NCBI GenBank assembly: GCA_022113835.1
Contig: JAILWY010000005.1
Span: 2,994,501-3,058,500 of the forward strand
DNA: 64,000 nt
DNA from: Atopsyche davidsoni
Lineage: Eukaryota > Arthropoda > Insecta > Trichoptera > Hydrobiosidae
Direction of reading: 5' to 3'
Part shown: one piece after another, positions 34,507 through 46,578 of the stretch
How the letters are laid out: each line of letters begins with the position of its first letter
Numbering within the stretch: the stretch's first letter is position 1
Translations under genes and position numbers: made by a program
Notes under the pieces: generated by a model
The model's database searches: none
Seen by the model: the letters and a program-made list of their open reading frames with translations, nothing else
What the model was told of the DNA's origin: nothing

Positions 34507-35880
34507 TACATAATATCAAAAATCAAATGCCAATGGCAAATAAAAGGAAGTTGCAATGTCAATAGAACAAAAGTTATAACTTTAATATAACATTAATGTA
34601 ATTTGTTTCACAATACGCGTTTATACTTTAAATCGTGGTTATATTAACCAAAACATAAACCAAAGTTTTATTACTCAATAACACTAAGGTCAGTGAAATA
34701 TATATCAGCGGATAAAGGTGCAGATTATTTTAAACAAGGTTGGCGGCAGGTTGTATAGAGTATACAAAAAAATAAAATTAGTCAATATCTATGGTAAATA
34801 CATACTCAAATCGTTATTTATTGGATCCGTAATATAGTTATTTTACTAAAGCTTGTTTAGATGAAATTTTTGTTTAAGTAGCCACAAGTAAATATTTAGT
34901 TTATTATAATAATAAAAATAAAAAAAAAAACAGTTAAATAGTCTGTGAAAAGTTGAAAACCATTGGTTTATTTAAAACGCGCTCACGGTAGGAGAACATA
35001 CACGTGTGTAATTGAAAGATGAATGGTTTTTTTCTTCACAATGAAATTTCCATCCGGCTGGATGCACGGCGGGGGGACTTGGTAATGATTTTTCCAGCGA
35101 ATAGAGACTTTTATGAATTGCACGGGAAGGCTAGATTAAATTGAAAATACAGTTTTAATCTGTCTAGACTTTTAAACGTATTAAAAAAACGCATCGTTTA
35201 TAAAACTGTTATGATATCGCCTTGTATGGTTCAGAAACAATAATTTTATTTTTTTATTCAATTTTGGATGAATCTTTGATAGTGCTTTTTACAACACACT
35301 CGATAATTTAATAAATTTATTTGATTGACAAATATTACTAACAATATCCTGCGTTTCAATCGTGTTACTTAGTGGTTACTGGCTTACTTAAGTATGCTTT
35401 TATTTTACTTGAAGTAGAACTGGTCGTGTACTTAGCTCTAGCTGCGTACTTAATAGACCAGATTGTCGCAGATAAGACTGTTTACTAAGGGACACGTTTA
35501 ATATATTAACCAGGCATTTCATAATATTCAGGTCATGCGGACTACTGCAGTGCATATTTTTGAAACATTCACGATTGCACTTGGTAATCAGCAGTTTCAA
35601 ATATAATTAGCTTTTGAAAACCAGCTTGATGTCGTAGCTAAAGTCAATATTATATAAATATATTATACATAGAAACAAACACATGATTTTTTATTAGAGC
35701 TGAATGCTTTAGTTACAATATACATATACCAAACTGATAACATGGTTCTTAACAACTTTCGATTATAACTGATTTTAACCGTTTATATAGATTTTTCCAA
35801 CACTTTGATGCATAAATAGGCTTTAAAGTAAACAAAAAGTCAAAATTCTACAATACACCACTGAATAAAATCGTGAACAC
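34507..35880. other. AT-rich spacer with a small island at 35000-35130
   Basis: The patch near 35050 (ccggctggatgcacggcg) is GC-richer. No gene or recurring repeat seen. Confidence 0.35.
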
Positions 35881-36165
35881 TTGAATCAAGAGAAGGTACC
35901 CGCGCGAATAAACTTGCATACACATTAAGCTCTTTGAGCCATTTTGCACGGGCTGAAATATTGATGACTGTTGCGGTCCACGGAGAGGAATGTAAATCTT
36001 AATACTGCCTTAATGCCTGGCAGTATCAGCACGAGGCGGCTATCTCCCATCAGGTCAGGCTAGGTGTTCATTGCGGCTATTTACTGAAGTATTGGCCGTC
36101 ATTCAGCCTCACGCTTCTGCTGCACCGTCAACAAATCATGCGCCGGTAAACCAAATAATAATCGA
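35881..36165. other. GC-richer island with a short perfect stem
   Basis: A clear composition island. Inside it, atactgcc and ggcagtat (about 36002-36027) form a perfect 8-bp stem with a loop of about 9 nt. No coding frame. Candidate conserved noncoding element. Confidence 0.3.
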
Positions 36166-36830
36166 AACCATTTACATCTTGCGTTTGACATTGTTAAATG
36201 AGGCTCTAGAGAATAACAAAGCAACGTTTAAACTGAAATCAGTGGCGTGAAGTTCATCGAAGTAATACATAATTGCATACCAAAAGCGATTATTGAGAAT
36301 TGATACATTTGTTGCACAATTGGGTGTAACTGAGAATCAAAGTGCTATGTTTCAATTTGTAGGAGTTTTAGGTTCAAATCCAATCAATGACTTATAGCAA
36401 AATCTGATAACTTAACTATCAAATGCTAAATGAAATCATATTATAGTTGCGTAAGCATTATACTTAAGCAACCATAGAATAATAAAGGTAATAAATCATA
36501 ACAGGTATACTTGTAACAAAATTACATAAAGTGATCAAATTTCTTCCAGATTTACACATTCATGACTGCTGAAATAACCAAAGCATTTCGTGGATTATCA
36601 ATTTAATTGAATATTTATCTTTGCCTATAAAAAACGGGGATTTTTCTGGTTGTTTCATGTTTGAATCAATAACTGGAATATTATGTACACAATTACGCGT
36701 ATAAGTCAAAATGGATTTTATCACCGAAAAATAGTTTTTTTTGTAACAGGTTTGAGGTTAATGGATTCTTTTAATTTTTTAATTGGTTCTTCTGTTTATT
36801 TCAAACGATTGTATTGACATTAAGAATTTC
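36166..36830. other. AT-rich spacer
   Basis: A lone pol III B-box-like ggttcaaatcc at about 36372 has no tRNA-like context. Otherwise nothing recognised. Confidence 0.4.
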
Positions 36831-37350
36831 CCTCGAGAAATCAGCAGGCGGGTGTTTTATATGCACGCAGAGCAGTCTTAATACTGCAGGCCGGGTCGGT
36901 CCCCTCTCTAAGCAAGTGCATGCCAGAGCATCTCAAACTCACAGACACCACTGACTTCAGCTATCACGTGGTTATATAAAATAATATGAGTATGATTAAA
37001 ATGATGTATCGAAATAATATCGAGAACATGTATATAGTACGTAAAAATTATTTAACATCAACAACAATCAAATCGGCTGAAAAGCCCCCTTCCATTTTAA
37101 GCCAATGCACTAACTGGGCCGTTTCCTCGATAGGTTGATACAATTTTTGAATCAACCTATTAAATTCTGCAATAAATATAGGCCTGTCTTCTGGGTCCGC
37201 TGCGTCGAAATGTTGAGCACCACTGAGTCCATCACAACGGCGATCCGTCGTGACAGATTGTTGGGGAGACGAAGGGGCGAGGGCTGCGGGGTATCGGGAT
37301 ATCTACCCGGCGTCCCGCTCTCGCCATGGCTTTGACTGGATAATTGGTTC
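36831..37350. other. GC-richer island pair with a 10-bp hairpin
   Basis: Two GC-richer patches (36831-36975 and 37171-37350) flank a perfect stem, ataggttgat (37131-37140) with atcaacctat (37151-37160). Open frames on both strands across 37135-37358 are unrecognised. Candidate noncoding elements. Confidence 0.3.
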
Positions 37351-38108
37351 CACGACAATAAATAAAGTTATGATCAGGGCTGCATGAGAATGCACCCTTT
37401 CATACCATAAACCATTTTAAATGTGCACTATTTAAGTGACCAATTCACGCTTAAAACAATGATACAAATCCTTAAAAATAAAAATTCAGCTAACGCAGCA
37501 TTTATATTCATTAGACTTTCATGGTGTTATAAGTAGTTAGTATGTAGTTAAAAATTCATTTTTTTTTACGAAGGTAAAACTTGTTAAATATTTGATGACT
37601 TGCAAGCATTCAAACTGTGATATATTATAATTTAAATATCAAAACACTTCATATATATAAATGGAATTTATTTATTGATATACATTTTTTCAAACACATA
37701 AAAATTTTATATTATTACCATATAATAGATATAACAAATTTTAGTTGTGTACGCTTACTTTACGAGTAAAAGTTTTTAATGTCTCATTTATAACAACAGG
37801 TATTCGTAAGCACAAAAATGTAGAAATTTTAAGAATTAATTAAGGCAGCTCTAATTATATATGCAGGAACACATCTATAAAATTGGTGAACAATGCTACA
37901 CGTTCTTAGAAGATTTATTGTCTTATTAATATTTATTAGCGAAGTTACTCCTGGCAACTTCAGCAAATGACAAAGGCAATAAATGTCAGTATTTAGTTCG
38001 ATGCCAATGACCTTGATTTTTCCAATATAAAAGCATGCGAAAGCTTTTTTTTAATACGAAGATTTTAGGCAGTACTCACTTTCAAAAATTTTAAATACAA
38101 TATCTATA
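37351..38108. other. AT-rich spacer
   Basis: Nothing recognised. Confidence 0.45.
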
Positions 38109-38110
38109 TA

Positions 38111-38531
38111 CAGTAATACCCCGTTTTACGCGAGGGATACGTACCGGAAAAAAATCACGTTAAGTGAAATTCGCGTATATCGGGGTTTACGATTAAACAT
38201 ACACACATAGTCAAAACTTAATACAAAAAAATACGAATCATTTGAATCAATCACTTTAATTCTAAGATCACTTAATGCAGTATTACATGCTATTTTTACT
38301 GAAAAATACATCTATTGTCTTTTGTGTAGCGTTTCTTTTACGTTCTTGTAAAATGCGTTCATAACACCCACTGCTGTTTTTAATTGTTAAGAGAAGTCAA
38401 TGACTACATTATGTTCATACACATTCTTATAATAAAAAAATCGCGTAATGCGAGGCATTTAACGCGAAATATGTAATTCGCGTTATAGTGAAACAGCGCA
38501 TAACGGGGTCGCGTAAAGCGGGGTATTACTG
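38111..38531. mobile_element. pogo/Tigger-type MITE, 421 bp
   Basis: The terminal inverted repeats cagtaatacccc (38111-38122) and ggggtattactg (38520-38531) are exact, flanked by TA on both sides (38109-38110, 38532-38533). The inner ends carry ttacgcga and tcgcgtaa blocks. No transposase. Its right half, from about 38352, was later duplicated in tandem together with its flank. Confidence 0.85.
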
Positions 38532-38939
38532 TATTTGAAAACTTTTTTTTTTGCATTTTGTCGTGTTTCACTAGAAATGTTGATAAAATGAAATATATTT
38601 TTTAATAATTGTATTGCATGGCAGGTGTCCCAGGCCTGTGCGTCCAATACGTTCATACCACCCAACGCTGTTTTTAATTGTTAAGAGAAGTCAATGACTA
38701 CATTATGTTCGTACACATTCTTGAAATAAGAAATTCGCGTAATGCGACGCATTTTAACGCGACATATGAAATTCGCGTTATAGTGAAACAGCGCATAACG
38801 GGGTCGCGTAAAGCGGGGTATTGCTGTATTTGAAAACTTTTTTTTTTGCATTTTGTCGTGTTTCACTAGAAATGTTGATAGAATGAAGTATATTTTTTAT
38901 TATTTGAAATTGAATAGCAGGTGTCCCAGGCCTGTGCGT
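38352..38939 (+). repeat. Tandem duplication (about 294 bp) of half a MITE plus flank
   Basis: Copy 1 (about 38352-38645) and copy 2 (about 38646-38939) share gtttttaattgttaagagaa, gtcaatgactacattatgtt, the MITE right end (ggggtattactg in copy 1, ggggtattgctg ending 38826 in copy 2), then gcattttgtcgtgtttcact and gcaggtgtcccaggcctgtg. The duplication therefore postdates the MITE insertion and captured only the first bases of the adjoining GC-rich segment. Confidence 0.88.
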
Positions 38940-39064
38940 CCTCTGGGCTGGTCTGCTGGTCCGCCAGCGTGCCTGGCCGTAGATCCAGTATCATGACATT
39001 GTTCCCCAGTGGTCGGGCTCCGAGTCCCGCGGTCTGCCGGTCTGACGCCACGACCTCTGAGCTC
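38918..39064. other. GC-rich segment, possible exon of unknown strand
   Basis: An abrupt GC-rich block beginning right after a tract resembling a 3' splice site (tattttttatta ... tagcag). Both strands stay open: on the minus strand a 61-codon frame (38866-39051), on the plus strand a frame across 38921-39136. Neither product contains a domain I recognise and no strong donor is seen on either strand. The first 25 or so bases also occur at the end of duplication copy 1. Confidence 0.25.
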
Positions 39065-39197
39065 CTTTTTTACATTTACAATACACTGATACTTAAATGG
39101 TTTAAGGACTCCTTTAATACTATATTCAACATATAAACATTTAAAAATTAAGCGCCCCAGTTTTATACGTGTTTCGTTATTACAACGATGTTTTATT

Positions 39198-39635
39198 ATT
39201 GATTTTTGTGAAGACCGTCTCACAGGAAGTACGATTTTGCCTATACAGGTTTGATTGATTGATAATGGTTTTGTACATTTTTTTGAAAATTGATCAAAGA
39301 AACTCTTAAAAAAATATCGTCGTGATTTGTGTGGGATTTAAACCCACATCCTCAAGCTTACATGGTCGGTGCATCGCACACAAATCACGATGATATTTTT
39401 CTAAGAGTTTCTTTAAGTCATCATCTATAGCATAATAAGTACGTTGTTTCATTTATAGGATATGATTGTTAAAAATTTTTGCCTAGTACTAGTGATGCGT
39501 TGGTATAATTGGTAATGCACCGGCCATGTAAGCTTGGGAATGTGGGTTCAAATTCCATACAAATTACGATGATATTTTTTTAAGAGTTTCTTTAATCAAT
39601 TTTCAATATTTGAAAAAATGTACTTAATCATTAAC
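39198..39635 (+). repeat. tRNA-core fold-back repeat, copy d (complete core)
   Basis: Opens with the inverted right-end block (ttttgtgaagaccgtctcac, then gcctatacagg), then a truncated minus-oriented core (39322-39374), a plus-oriented core tail (39375-39414), a linker (ataggatatgattgtt) and a full plus-oriented core (39492-39567), closing with aagagtttctttaatcaatt and tacttaatcatt. Three core pieces in alternating orientation suggest repeated fold-back or nested insertion. Confidence 0.8.
39492..39567 (+). tRNA. 76-nt tRNA-like module, repeat core (degenerate)
   Basis: Same length and layout as 24692-24767: ends gtgatgcg and caaattac, A-box-like TTGGTATAATTGG, anticodon stem-loop CCGGC-CATGTAA-GCTTG, and B-box-like GGTTCAAATTC with one stem mismatch. 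Position 33 is again A. Probably a repeat component, not a functional tRNA gene. Confidence 0.25.
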
Positions 39636-39718
39636 AATTAGTAAATGTTTTTTTGTTAATTTAGTTTTTTTTTAAATTATGATGCCTTCATTTTATAAAA
39701 TCTAAGAAAGAAAACAAG

Positions 39719-40050
39719 TCTATTTTGTGGATTGAACGTCAATCAAGTGCGTTTCGATTACCTTTACAGGCTTATATTACTTACTAATATTATTAGGCAT
39801 ATTTTTTCAACCATGGAAAATGATTTAAAGAAACTCTCAGAAAAATGTCATCGTGATTTGTGTAGGATTCGAACTTACATCTCCAAGCTTACATGGCCGG
39901 TGTACTGACCCTTGTACTAACGAGTCACTTCTGTTAATCGAGAATTTTTAACAATCACAATCTACACACGAACCAATGTGGCCAGGCAAATCCGAATTCA
40001 AATCCTACACAAATTTTCAATGTGTGAAAATATATGCTTAGTCATATTAG
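39719..40050 (-). repeat. tRNA-core repeat, copy e (alternative left end)
   Basis: The left end reads tctattttgtggattgaacg, then attacctttacaggcttata and ttactaatattattaggc. This block also opens the copy at 60042 and, diverged, the copy at 29759. It is followed by gatttaaagaaactctcag, a full minus-oriented core (39853-39928), a ttgttaaa-like linker in reverse and a short right end (gcttagtcatattag). This defines a second subfamily that shares the core but not the gacggtcttcac end. Confidence 0.75.
39853..39928 (-). other. 76-nt tRNA-like module (repeat core)
   Basis: Again exactly 76 nt. Ends gtgactcg and caaatcac pair, and the loop CATGTAA is preserved. The T-arm stem has one mismatch (GTAAG/CCTAC type) around TTCGAAT. 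The A-box region (TTAGTACAAGGGTC) has drifted. Not a functional tRNA gene by inspection. Confidence 0.5.
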
Positions 40051-41095
40051 AAAAGAATACGAGAACAAATGTTTCTATTAGGCTATCATTTACACATATT
40101 TTTTTATTTAATAAAATATTTTAATAGATTTTTATATATATTACAATCAATAAAAATGTTAATAATCCATGGGTACAAAGATATTCTTTTGTATCATAAT
40201 TATCAATCAATGTCAATATTTTGATGGTATTAAGACATTTTTAACTTTCCCACTCCTTTATTCAGCTGTTCTTTGGCAGATTTTTTTAATAAGATTGAAA
40301 AGGCTTATAGGAGTCTTTATATTTTTTCAGTAGTTAATTAGCTGCTAGGGTAATTTTTTAAAATAACTTTATAAATTGAGCATCCTTTTGACTTTCTTTC
40401 AGAGATTAAACCGAAATTTACTTAGTGTCAATATTACAGGAAGATTAAATTTAATTACTTTTAATTGCCTATCGACACTTAATTTAATTTAAAAAAAAAC
40501 GATTTACGCGTATACTTTTTGATAAAAATTCTTACAGTTACATTCGGTTAAAATTATTTTTGTAAAATTTCTGCAATTGTTTCAAACGATTTCATTGCTC
40601 AAAGAATATTTTATTTTATATTATTGATACTATAGATATTGAAGAGATGTGAAAAAAATTATTTTTTCAAATACTGTTTCATTTTTATTACAGCCTTGGA
40701 CTCAAAGGTTTCTTGCTCCTACGATAGTCTATTGTGTGAAACATCAAAGACATTCTCGTGCACGAATTCTGTCTTTGCCTTGACACTTTGAATTACAAGG
40801 AACATCGCTAAAAGTACATTAATGGTTGAATATAAATAATTTGAGATAAAGTGCGAATGTTAAACTTTGAATCAAATAATCATAATAAAAAAAATACAAT
40901 TATGGATATATTTGAGATAATTTTTTAACATCAAAGAGTTGAATATGGTACTTCATAGTTTGAATTATTCGTAGGAAATTTTTATTAATAACTTATGATG
41001 GTTTAATGAATATACCAAATGAAATGATGAAAAACATAGTACATATATAGAAATATAAATTTCACATACGAATTGAAGTTTAAACTAAATTAAAA
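40051..41095. other. AT-rich spacer
   Basis: Nothing recognised. Confidence 0.45.
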
Positions 41096-41990
41096 CTGCA
41101 TTTACAGTTCCTGAAAAGCGTCAACCACTGTCATTTGCGTGGCATTCATCTGGTCCGGTCTACAGAACAAAATGAAAAAAAATCCACGAAAATTAAATTT
41201 GAAATCCACGACCACTACGTTTCACTGACCGCGGAGCCTTAATTTGTTTTTATATTAAACGGTACGTCACAAGCCGAGCTTTCAGTGAGAGAAGGAGTTA
41301 TGACTGCAACTTGTTTGTTTTTTTTAATCGGATAATTCAATCAACAGCTCTGCGCCCAGATAAAACTTCGTGACAAGTAATTAAGGATATTTTTGTTTGT
41401 TTTGCTTTGTTCTTTAGGCTTGTTTAATTTAGGTTTCAGTCATAACACTAACTCCCAGGCGACAATTTGATAAATGAAATCAGAGTTTACTGAGAGTATC
41501 TGTGCGTTTACAGTTGGACGTTTATCTAGACCCTTTATTTTATTTATTTGCTTGACGGTGGAAATTTTAATGGTTCATATTTATAAAAAAATAACAATAT
41601 ACCGTTTTTTCACGTTTTCTATACATTTTTTTAATCTACTTAAATTGTTTGTATTAAAAATAATAACATATAAAAACATGTATTTGTAATACATATTTTA
41701 AAATATATTTACATTTTTGCCTGAAAAAATGCCAAAAAAAAAATTGCACGGCTGGTTTTCAGTATTCTTGGTGATATTTTAAGGTGATCAATTTATTTTT
41801 AGAATGAAATCTATTCGGTTAGGTTTTACAAGCATAAAGAGTTGTTGAAGTGTTGAATGAATCGAATAGATTGTGCTTTCAAATTTGTATGAGTTTCATT
41901 GTTTTTAATCCGTGGATAATTTTGTTTTGGACCCAGAAAAATCTCAAAGAAAATTTCTGTTTATTATTTCATGAATAAATCAGTACGATT
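41096..41990. other. Mixed spacer with small island
   Basis: A GC-richer patch at 41101-41300 (gaccgcggagcc near 41229-41240) has no coding character. The rest is AT-rich, with an unrecognised 71-codon frame at 41474-41689. Confidence 0.35.
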
Positions 41991-41994
41991 ACGT

Positions 41995-42230
41995 TTGGGG
42001 TGCGTCGACACTGACGGCGGCGAGTTTTAACGCAGGTGGCAGTGCTTCATCCAAAGCCAATCAAATCCCTTTACATGCAAATTTATCTTCACAACTGTAT
42101 CACAAATTATCGCGGCCGTCCCTCTGAATAGCAATCTGCTCCGGGGCGGACGAGAGACGCCGCATTCATCCCCCACGCGTGGCACACGGGGTTGGTGTAG
42201 CTCGGACAGGGTGCTTTCTGGGTGCAATTA
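41995..42230. other. GC-richer island
   Basis: Contains gacactgacggcggcgag (about 42008-42025), tatcgcggccgtcc and ctccggggcggacgagag. The minus-strand frame 42027-42227 is unrecognised. Candidate conserved noncoding element. Confidence 0.3.
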
Positions 42231-42417
42231 AAAAAAAAAACAGTTAACTTGATATAAAATTATTTTTTAAGTCTCCAAAGCTTCTGTCCTGCTAATAAGA
42301 CCGTCCTAAGAGTTTTATTAAATAAACCGTTAACAAAAAATTACATTACAGTAAGATTAAAAACGCTTCACTTGTTACTTTGATTAAAAAGTCCAGTGCT
42401 TGCAAATCACTAAATAT

Positions 42418-42622
42418 CGGTTAGCCTGGGCACATTGGTTCATATGTAGAGTATGATTGTTAAAAATTCTTGATTAATGGATGTGGTTCGTTAGAACAAG
42501 GGTCAGTACACCGGCCATGTAAGCCTGGGGATGTGGGTTCAAATCTCACACAAATCACGATGATATTTTATGAGAATTTCTTTAAATCATCTCCTATGTG
42601 CCTAATTATAAGAGTAAATTAC
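42418..42622 (+). repeat. tRNA-core repeat, copy f (right half)
   Basis: Starts gcctgggcacattggttcat, a block also seen at the centre of copy c (about 29966), then agtatgattgttaaaaattc, the full plus-oriented core (42483-42558) and the 3' body ending tgcctaattataagag. The left half of the fold-back is missing, so this is a single unit. Confidence 0.78.
42483..42558 (+). other. 76-nt tRNA-like module (repeat core)
   Basis: Ends gtggttcg and caaatcac. Anticodon stem-loop CCGGC-CATGTAA-GCCTG has four of five pairs. T-arm GTGGG-TTCAAAT-CTCAC has one mismatch. Same length as the other three complete cores, so the module length is under some constraint or reflects recent amplification. Confidence 0.5.
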
Positions 42623-43015
42623 AGTAAAATATAAAATATATTTGTTAATGGATTACTGCATTATAGCTAAAATATTTTAAGTGTGCTGTTGATCATTGTT
42701 TAATTTATATAAATAAAAAAATTTCTTTCAAAATAAACATTATTTAAAAACTTGAATAATTTATTATATATATTCTATAATGCCTTGTCCCTCAACAATA
42801 TATAATAATTTAATTTTATGTTAATAACTTTCAACAAAATGTATTATTTCATGGTTATAGCTAAATTTTTGAACAAATTCTACAAGTACTATTTAGTTTT
42901 GAACATATATTCTAAATCATATTATATCAAATCGTAATTTCATGACAATATAATTTTTGTGGACAAATTTATTAATTTAGGCCTGTCTATGAAACACATT
43001 ATATTATATGTTAGT
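42623..43015. other. AT-rich spacer
   Basis: Nothing recognised. Confidence 0.45.
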
Positions 43016-43019
43016 AAAT

Positions 43020-43230
43020 CGATATCGATGAACTACGCGGCGATCTTTTCACTATATACCACCCTGTAGTCCAGGGGCAGTGGGGAGTTAATTGGTCCCG
43101 TTTAGTTTTACCTACGGGACGTATTACGTTCTGTACTATCGTAATTCAGGTGCCTTTATAGAGGGTCGGATTTAGGGGATGAAATTACAGGGTGTGACTA
43201 CGGACGTACTACCAGCTCTTTGATGATAAT
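43020..43230. other. GC-richer island
   Basis: Single-copy, balanced composition, with ccaggggcagtggggag (43073-43089). No coding frame on either strand long enough to consider. Candidate conserved noncoding element. Confidence 0.3.
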
Positions 43231-45540
43231 AAAACCGTATTTTTTTGTATTTAAAATTTTTGGGGATAGTTATTGAGTATCATGGAATACGTAGATTTGT
43301 ACGATGTAAAAATATTTAAAGGTCACTAGCTAACTGACTTATCAGCGATTCAATTGGTTATTTATACAAAAATAAAAACACGATAGTTTTTTAAATTTAT
43401 GTTTTGAAAACATTCACTTTTATTGTTCAATATACCGAATGCACTCTAATATAGATAAATAAAAAAAAACACAACGCACACATTTTAAACGTGTAACAAT
43501 GGGACAGTGGATTTGTAATTTTAAACATTTAATTGTGATCTTGATTAAAATTTTCATGGAGTTATTCAATATTTGGTATTTTAAAGTTTTCTAAAGCTTG
43601 TAAAGATCGTCTTATTGTATGTTTTTTTTATTATTTAACATACACTGAAGAATTTGTAATAGGCCTGACAAACGTCATATTTATACAAATTATTTCGTTA
43701 ATAAATGCTGATCTGTAAGAACAGTCTAACGTTCAAAACATTTTAAAAATTCCTAATAATTATAATAATTTATACATTAGAAGACTTATCCTTGCATTTT
43801 GATTTGCTTTTATTATTTGTGAGTCACCCGTCGGTGTTTTACTTTTATCTTACATCAGAAGCGATGTTGTATTTTCTGGTTGAGTAAGTCATCACTGAAG
43901 CGCTTTTTTACTTTCGTCTGAAGTCAGGATTCTTCCCCTACAGAAGTCAATCAAGGGCAGAGGAAAGACGACCGACCATCTTCGGCAAGACATTAACATC
44001 AATTTATTCACCCCTGCGTCCTTAGTGTTTTTTTAGGGGTAGTGAAACCATGATAGGTTTCATACATATATCCTAAAACAAAAAAAATACTTTTCACGTC
44101 TCAAAATACTAAAAGTTTATGCTATCACAAAAAATATTACGGTTTTTTTATAAAAATAGCTGGTTAGTGTTCAGGACTATTAGAACTGTATGTTTGTGAT
44201 TTATGAATTAATTATTTGTATTTTGAACAAAAAGCACAACGTTTAGTAATCAAGCGTTCAACTTAATCATGTACTCGTATATATTAAATCATTAAATTGT
44301 ATAGCTTAACCAAAGTCTAGACGTTATGGTAATGAATTTAAAAATGAAACGATGTCAAACATTCATGAATATTTTTTTCGTAACGTGTACTAGATAGCCA
44401 ACTCAACCGATGTTGTACAGTAGCATGGCGAATTTTAAAACGTTATTTGATTCAGATTGGAGATTGCAATTACTTACCTTTATTACTTGACCACATATAG
44501 AACTTAAACATACCCTTTTGCCTTCAATTCTGGGACCACTTTGCATTTATTATTCATAAAACATCAAAGTAAAACTTTAAATAAAAAAAACTGATTCTTT
44601 TTTAGTGAATAAACAAATAAGATTGATTATTTCAGATTTACATTTCTGTTCAACGTGGTCGATATCTGCATGAAAACAGGGGGTATAAAAAAGTTGGAGG
44701 GTGATAATTAGATGTTTGGTAAACAAATAAAATTAGAGGCATTCTCATCTTTGAGGGAGGCATAATTAATTAAAATATTTCTAAGGGCGCGATCCATACC
44801 GGAAGCAACAGAGCCTTTGAATATGAAAGGAGATTATTCGGTACCTATTGAGAGTTTTCGATTATACGAGATGAGTGTTCAAGAGCCTATTAAATTAGCG
44901 GGAGAATACGGAAAAAGTAAATTTCATTAAAAATTCATTAAGTTTGTGAAATTAATTTAACGAAATGTGTAATTAATTTAGTGAATTGCTGCAAAAAAAT
45001 GAAATCACTCTCGAGAAAATCATTATTTAAAAAAAAAAATTTAAAAATGTTATTTTGCTCCAAAAATATTTTATTTTGTAATAATCAAAACCATTTATTT
45101 AAAAAAATATATTATTATTGGTTTTTGAATAAAAAATAATTTTTCTTTAAAAAATTCTCAGTGTAATCAATTCATGTTTTTAATATTTTTTGTTTATGTA
45201 TTTATGAATTGATAAATATTGTTTGGTTTATTTTACATGTATGTGCGTATGTACCAACTAAAAAAAAATATAGTAACATAAAAAGTCTTTCCAGTATGTT
45301 GCTTGTATATTGACTTATAAGGATTATTTTTTATGCATTTATACTGTTTGCTATAAAAAATGAATCATGATGTATTTTAAACACAGGCGTTTATATATTT
45401 ATATCAAAATGCATATTTGAAATATTTCCCAAAGTTTTTTTCCTATAAGTACTTTTCTTAGTTTGCTTATTAAAGAAAACCCTTTAATTCTTTAGCTTCA
45501 CTAAAAGTTCCGCTATTTGCTTTACCTCAGTTTCTACGTA
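43231..45540. other. AT-rich spacer with minor islands
   Basis: Slightly GC-richer patches at 43820-44030 and 44780-44900. No gene, transposon end or recurring repeat recognised. Confidence 0.4.
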
Positions 45541-45549
45541 CTTAAATAT

Positions 45550-45860
45550 TTCACGGGGAAGTACTCGGCGTTCTTGTCGGCAGATAGGCAGGGAGAGAGA
45601 GCGGAGGCAGCCTTCTGTATTATTCCTTCTTAATATTTTATACCGTAAGAATTTTACACTTTGCTAGAATGAACAATAGGGAAGCCGTCAGCACGGGCGA
45701 TAAAATCGGAGCGATAAATTTTTATTTCCCAAGGAAAAAAGGAAAACATTTACAATGGCAGGCCGAGGAGCAAACAGCCTCCACTATCTTGCGGTGATTC
45801 TTCTTATGTACCCACCACATTAAAATTCTGATACTCCGCGAGGATTTTTTCTCCGCAGGA
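45550..45860. other. GC-richer island with homeodomain-type strings
   Basis: Contains gggcgataaaatcggagcga (45697-45716) followed by TAAATTTTTATTTCCC, and ggcagggagagagagcggag. No coding frame. Candidate regulatory element by composition. Confidence 0.3.
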
Positions 45861-46188
45861 TTCAAAGGATTTTTTTTTTGTTTCTGTAGCAATTATTTTT
45901 ACTGCGTTGTTTACACTACGGCTATAAAAAATAAGCACGGTTTTTGTTATTTTTCTCGGCAGAAATTTTAGAAGTTATTTTATGGGAGTTTTATTTTTAT
46001 TGTGTTATTTTGTATTTCCAATGAGTCATCTTATGATGGAGATATAAACAAAACAATAAAAAAAAAACGCTATTTTAGCACGTTATTTCAATAAAATAAA
46101 AATTTGACTCAAAATTAATGATATCTCTTGTTAATTTTTTAAAATGGAATAATCTTTGACTTAACTGAAAACGGCGTTAACCCAACTA

Positions 46189-46262
46189 CATTAGTGTGGG
46201 ATTAAACTAGGAAACTTTTGGTTTAGAGTCAATGGTGTGACCACTAAGCCAGCAAGTCAACT
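46189..46262 (-). pseudogene. tRNA-like relic
   Basis: On the minus strand TGGCTTAGTGGTC closely fits a pol III A box, and about 40 nt later TAGTTTAATCCC resembles a decayed B box with a following CCACACT. The 5' and 3' ends pair poorly. Unrelated to the 76-nt repeat core. Likely a degenerate tRNA pseudogene or tRNA-derived SINE head. Confidence 0.3.
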
Positions 46263-46578
46263 TATTTTTATATAATTGGGTTAGGTTAAATTATTATTAA
46301 ATATTATAATATATAACAAAAAAAAAAGATTATGTGTATTATAACGTTGGTTTTATATTAAGTTAAATATAATTATTGAATCAGTGTTAGAATGAAACAC
46401 TAACGCAGGGTCACCATAAGTGCTATATAACATAATTCTATAAAAAATAATAAAGTGTGTTTAACAAAATAAAAGTACCGTTAATGAAGAAATTATTAAA
46501 TTTATTAAATACATCTTAAAAGTCAAAGCGCAGTTACGCTAAACTCAAATCCAGTTTTTTTTTTATTTATCACAAAAA

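Noticed and set aside
36372..36382. B-box string ggttcaaatcc suggesting a tRNA gene
   Set aside because: No convincing A box at the right distance and no pairing ends; probably coincidence.
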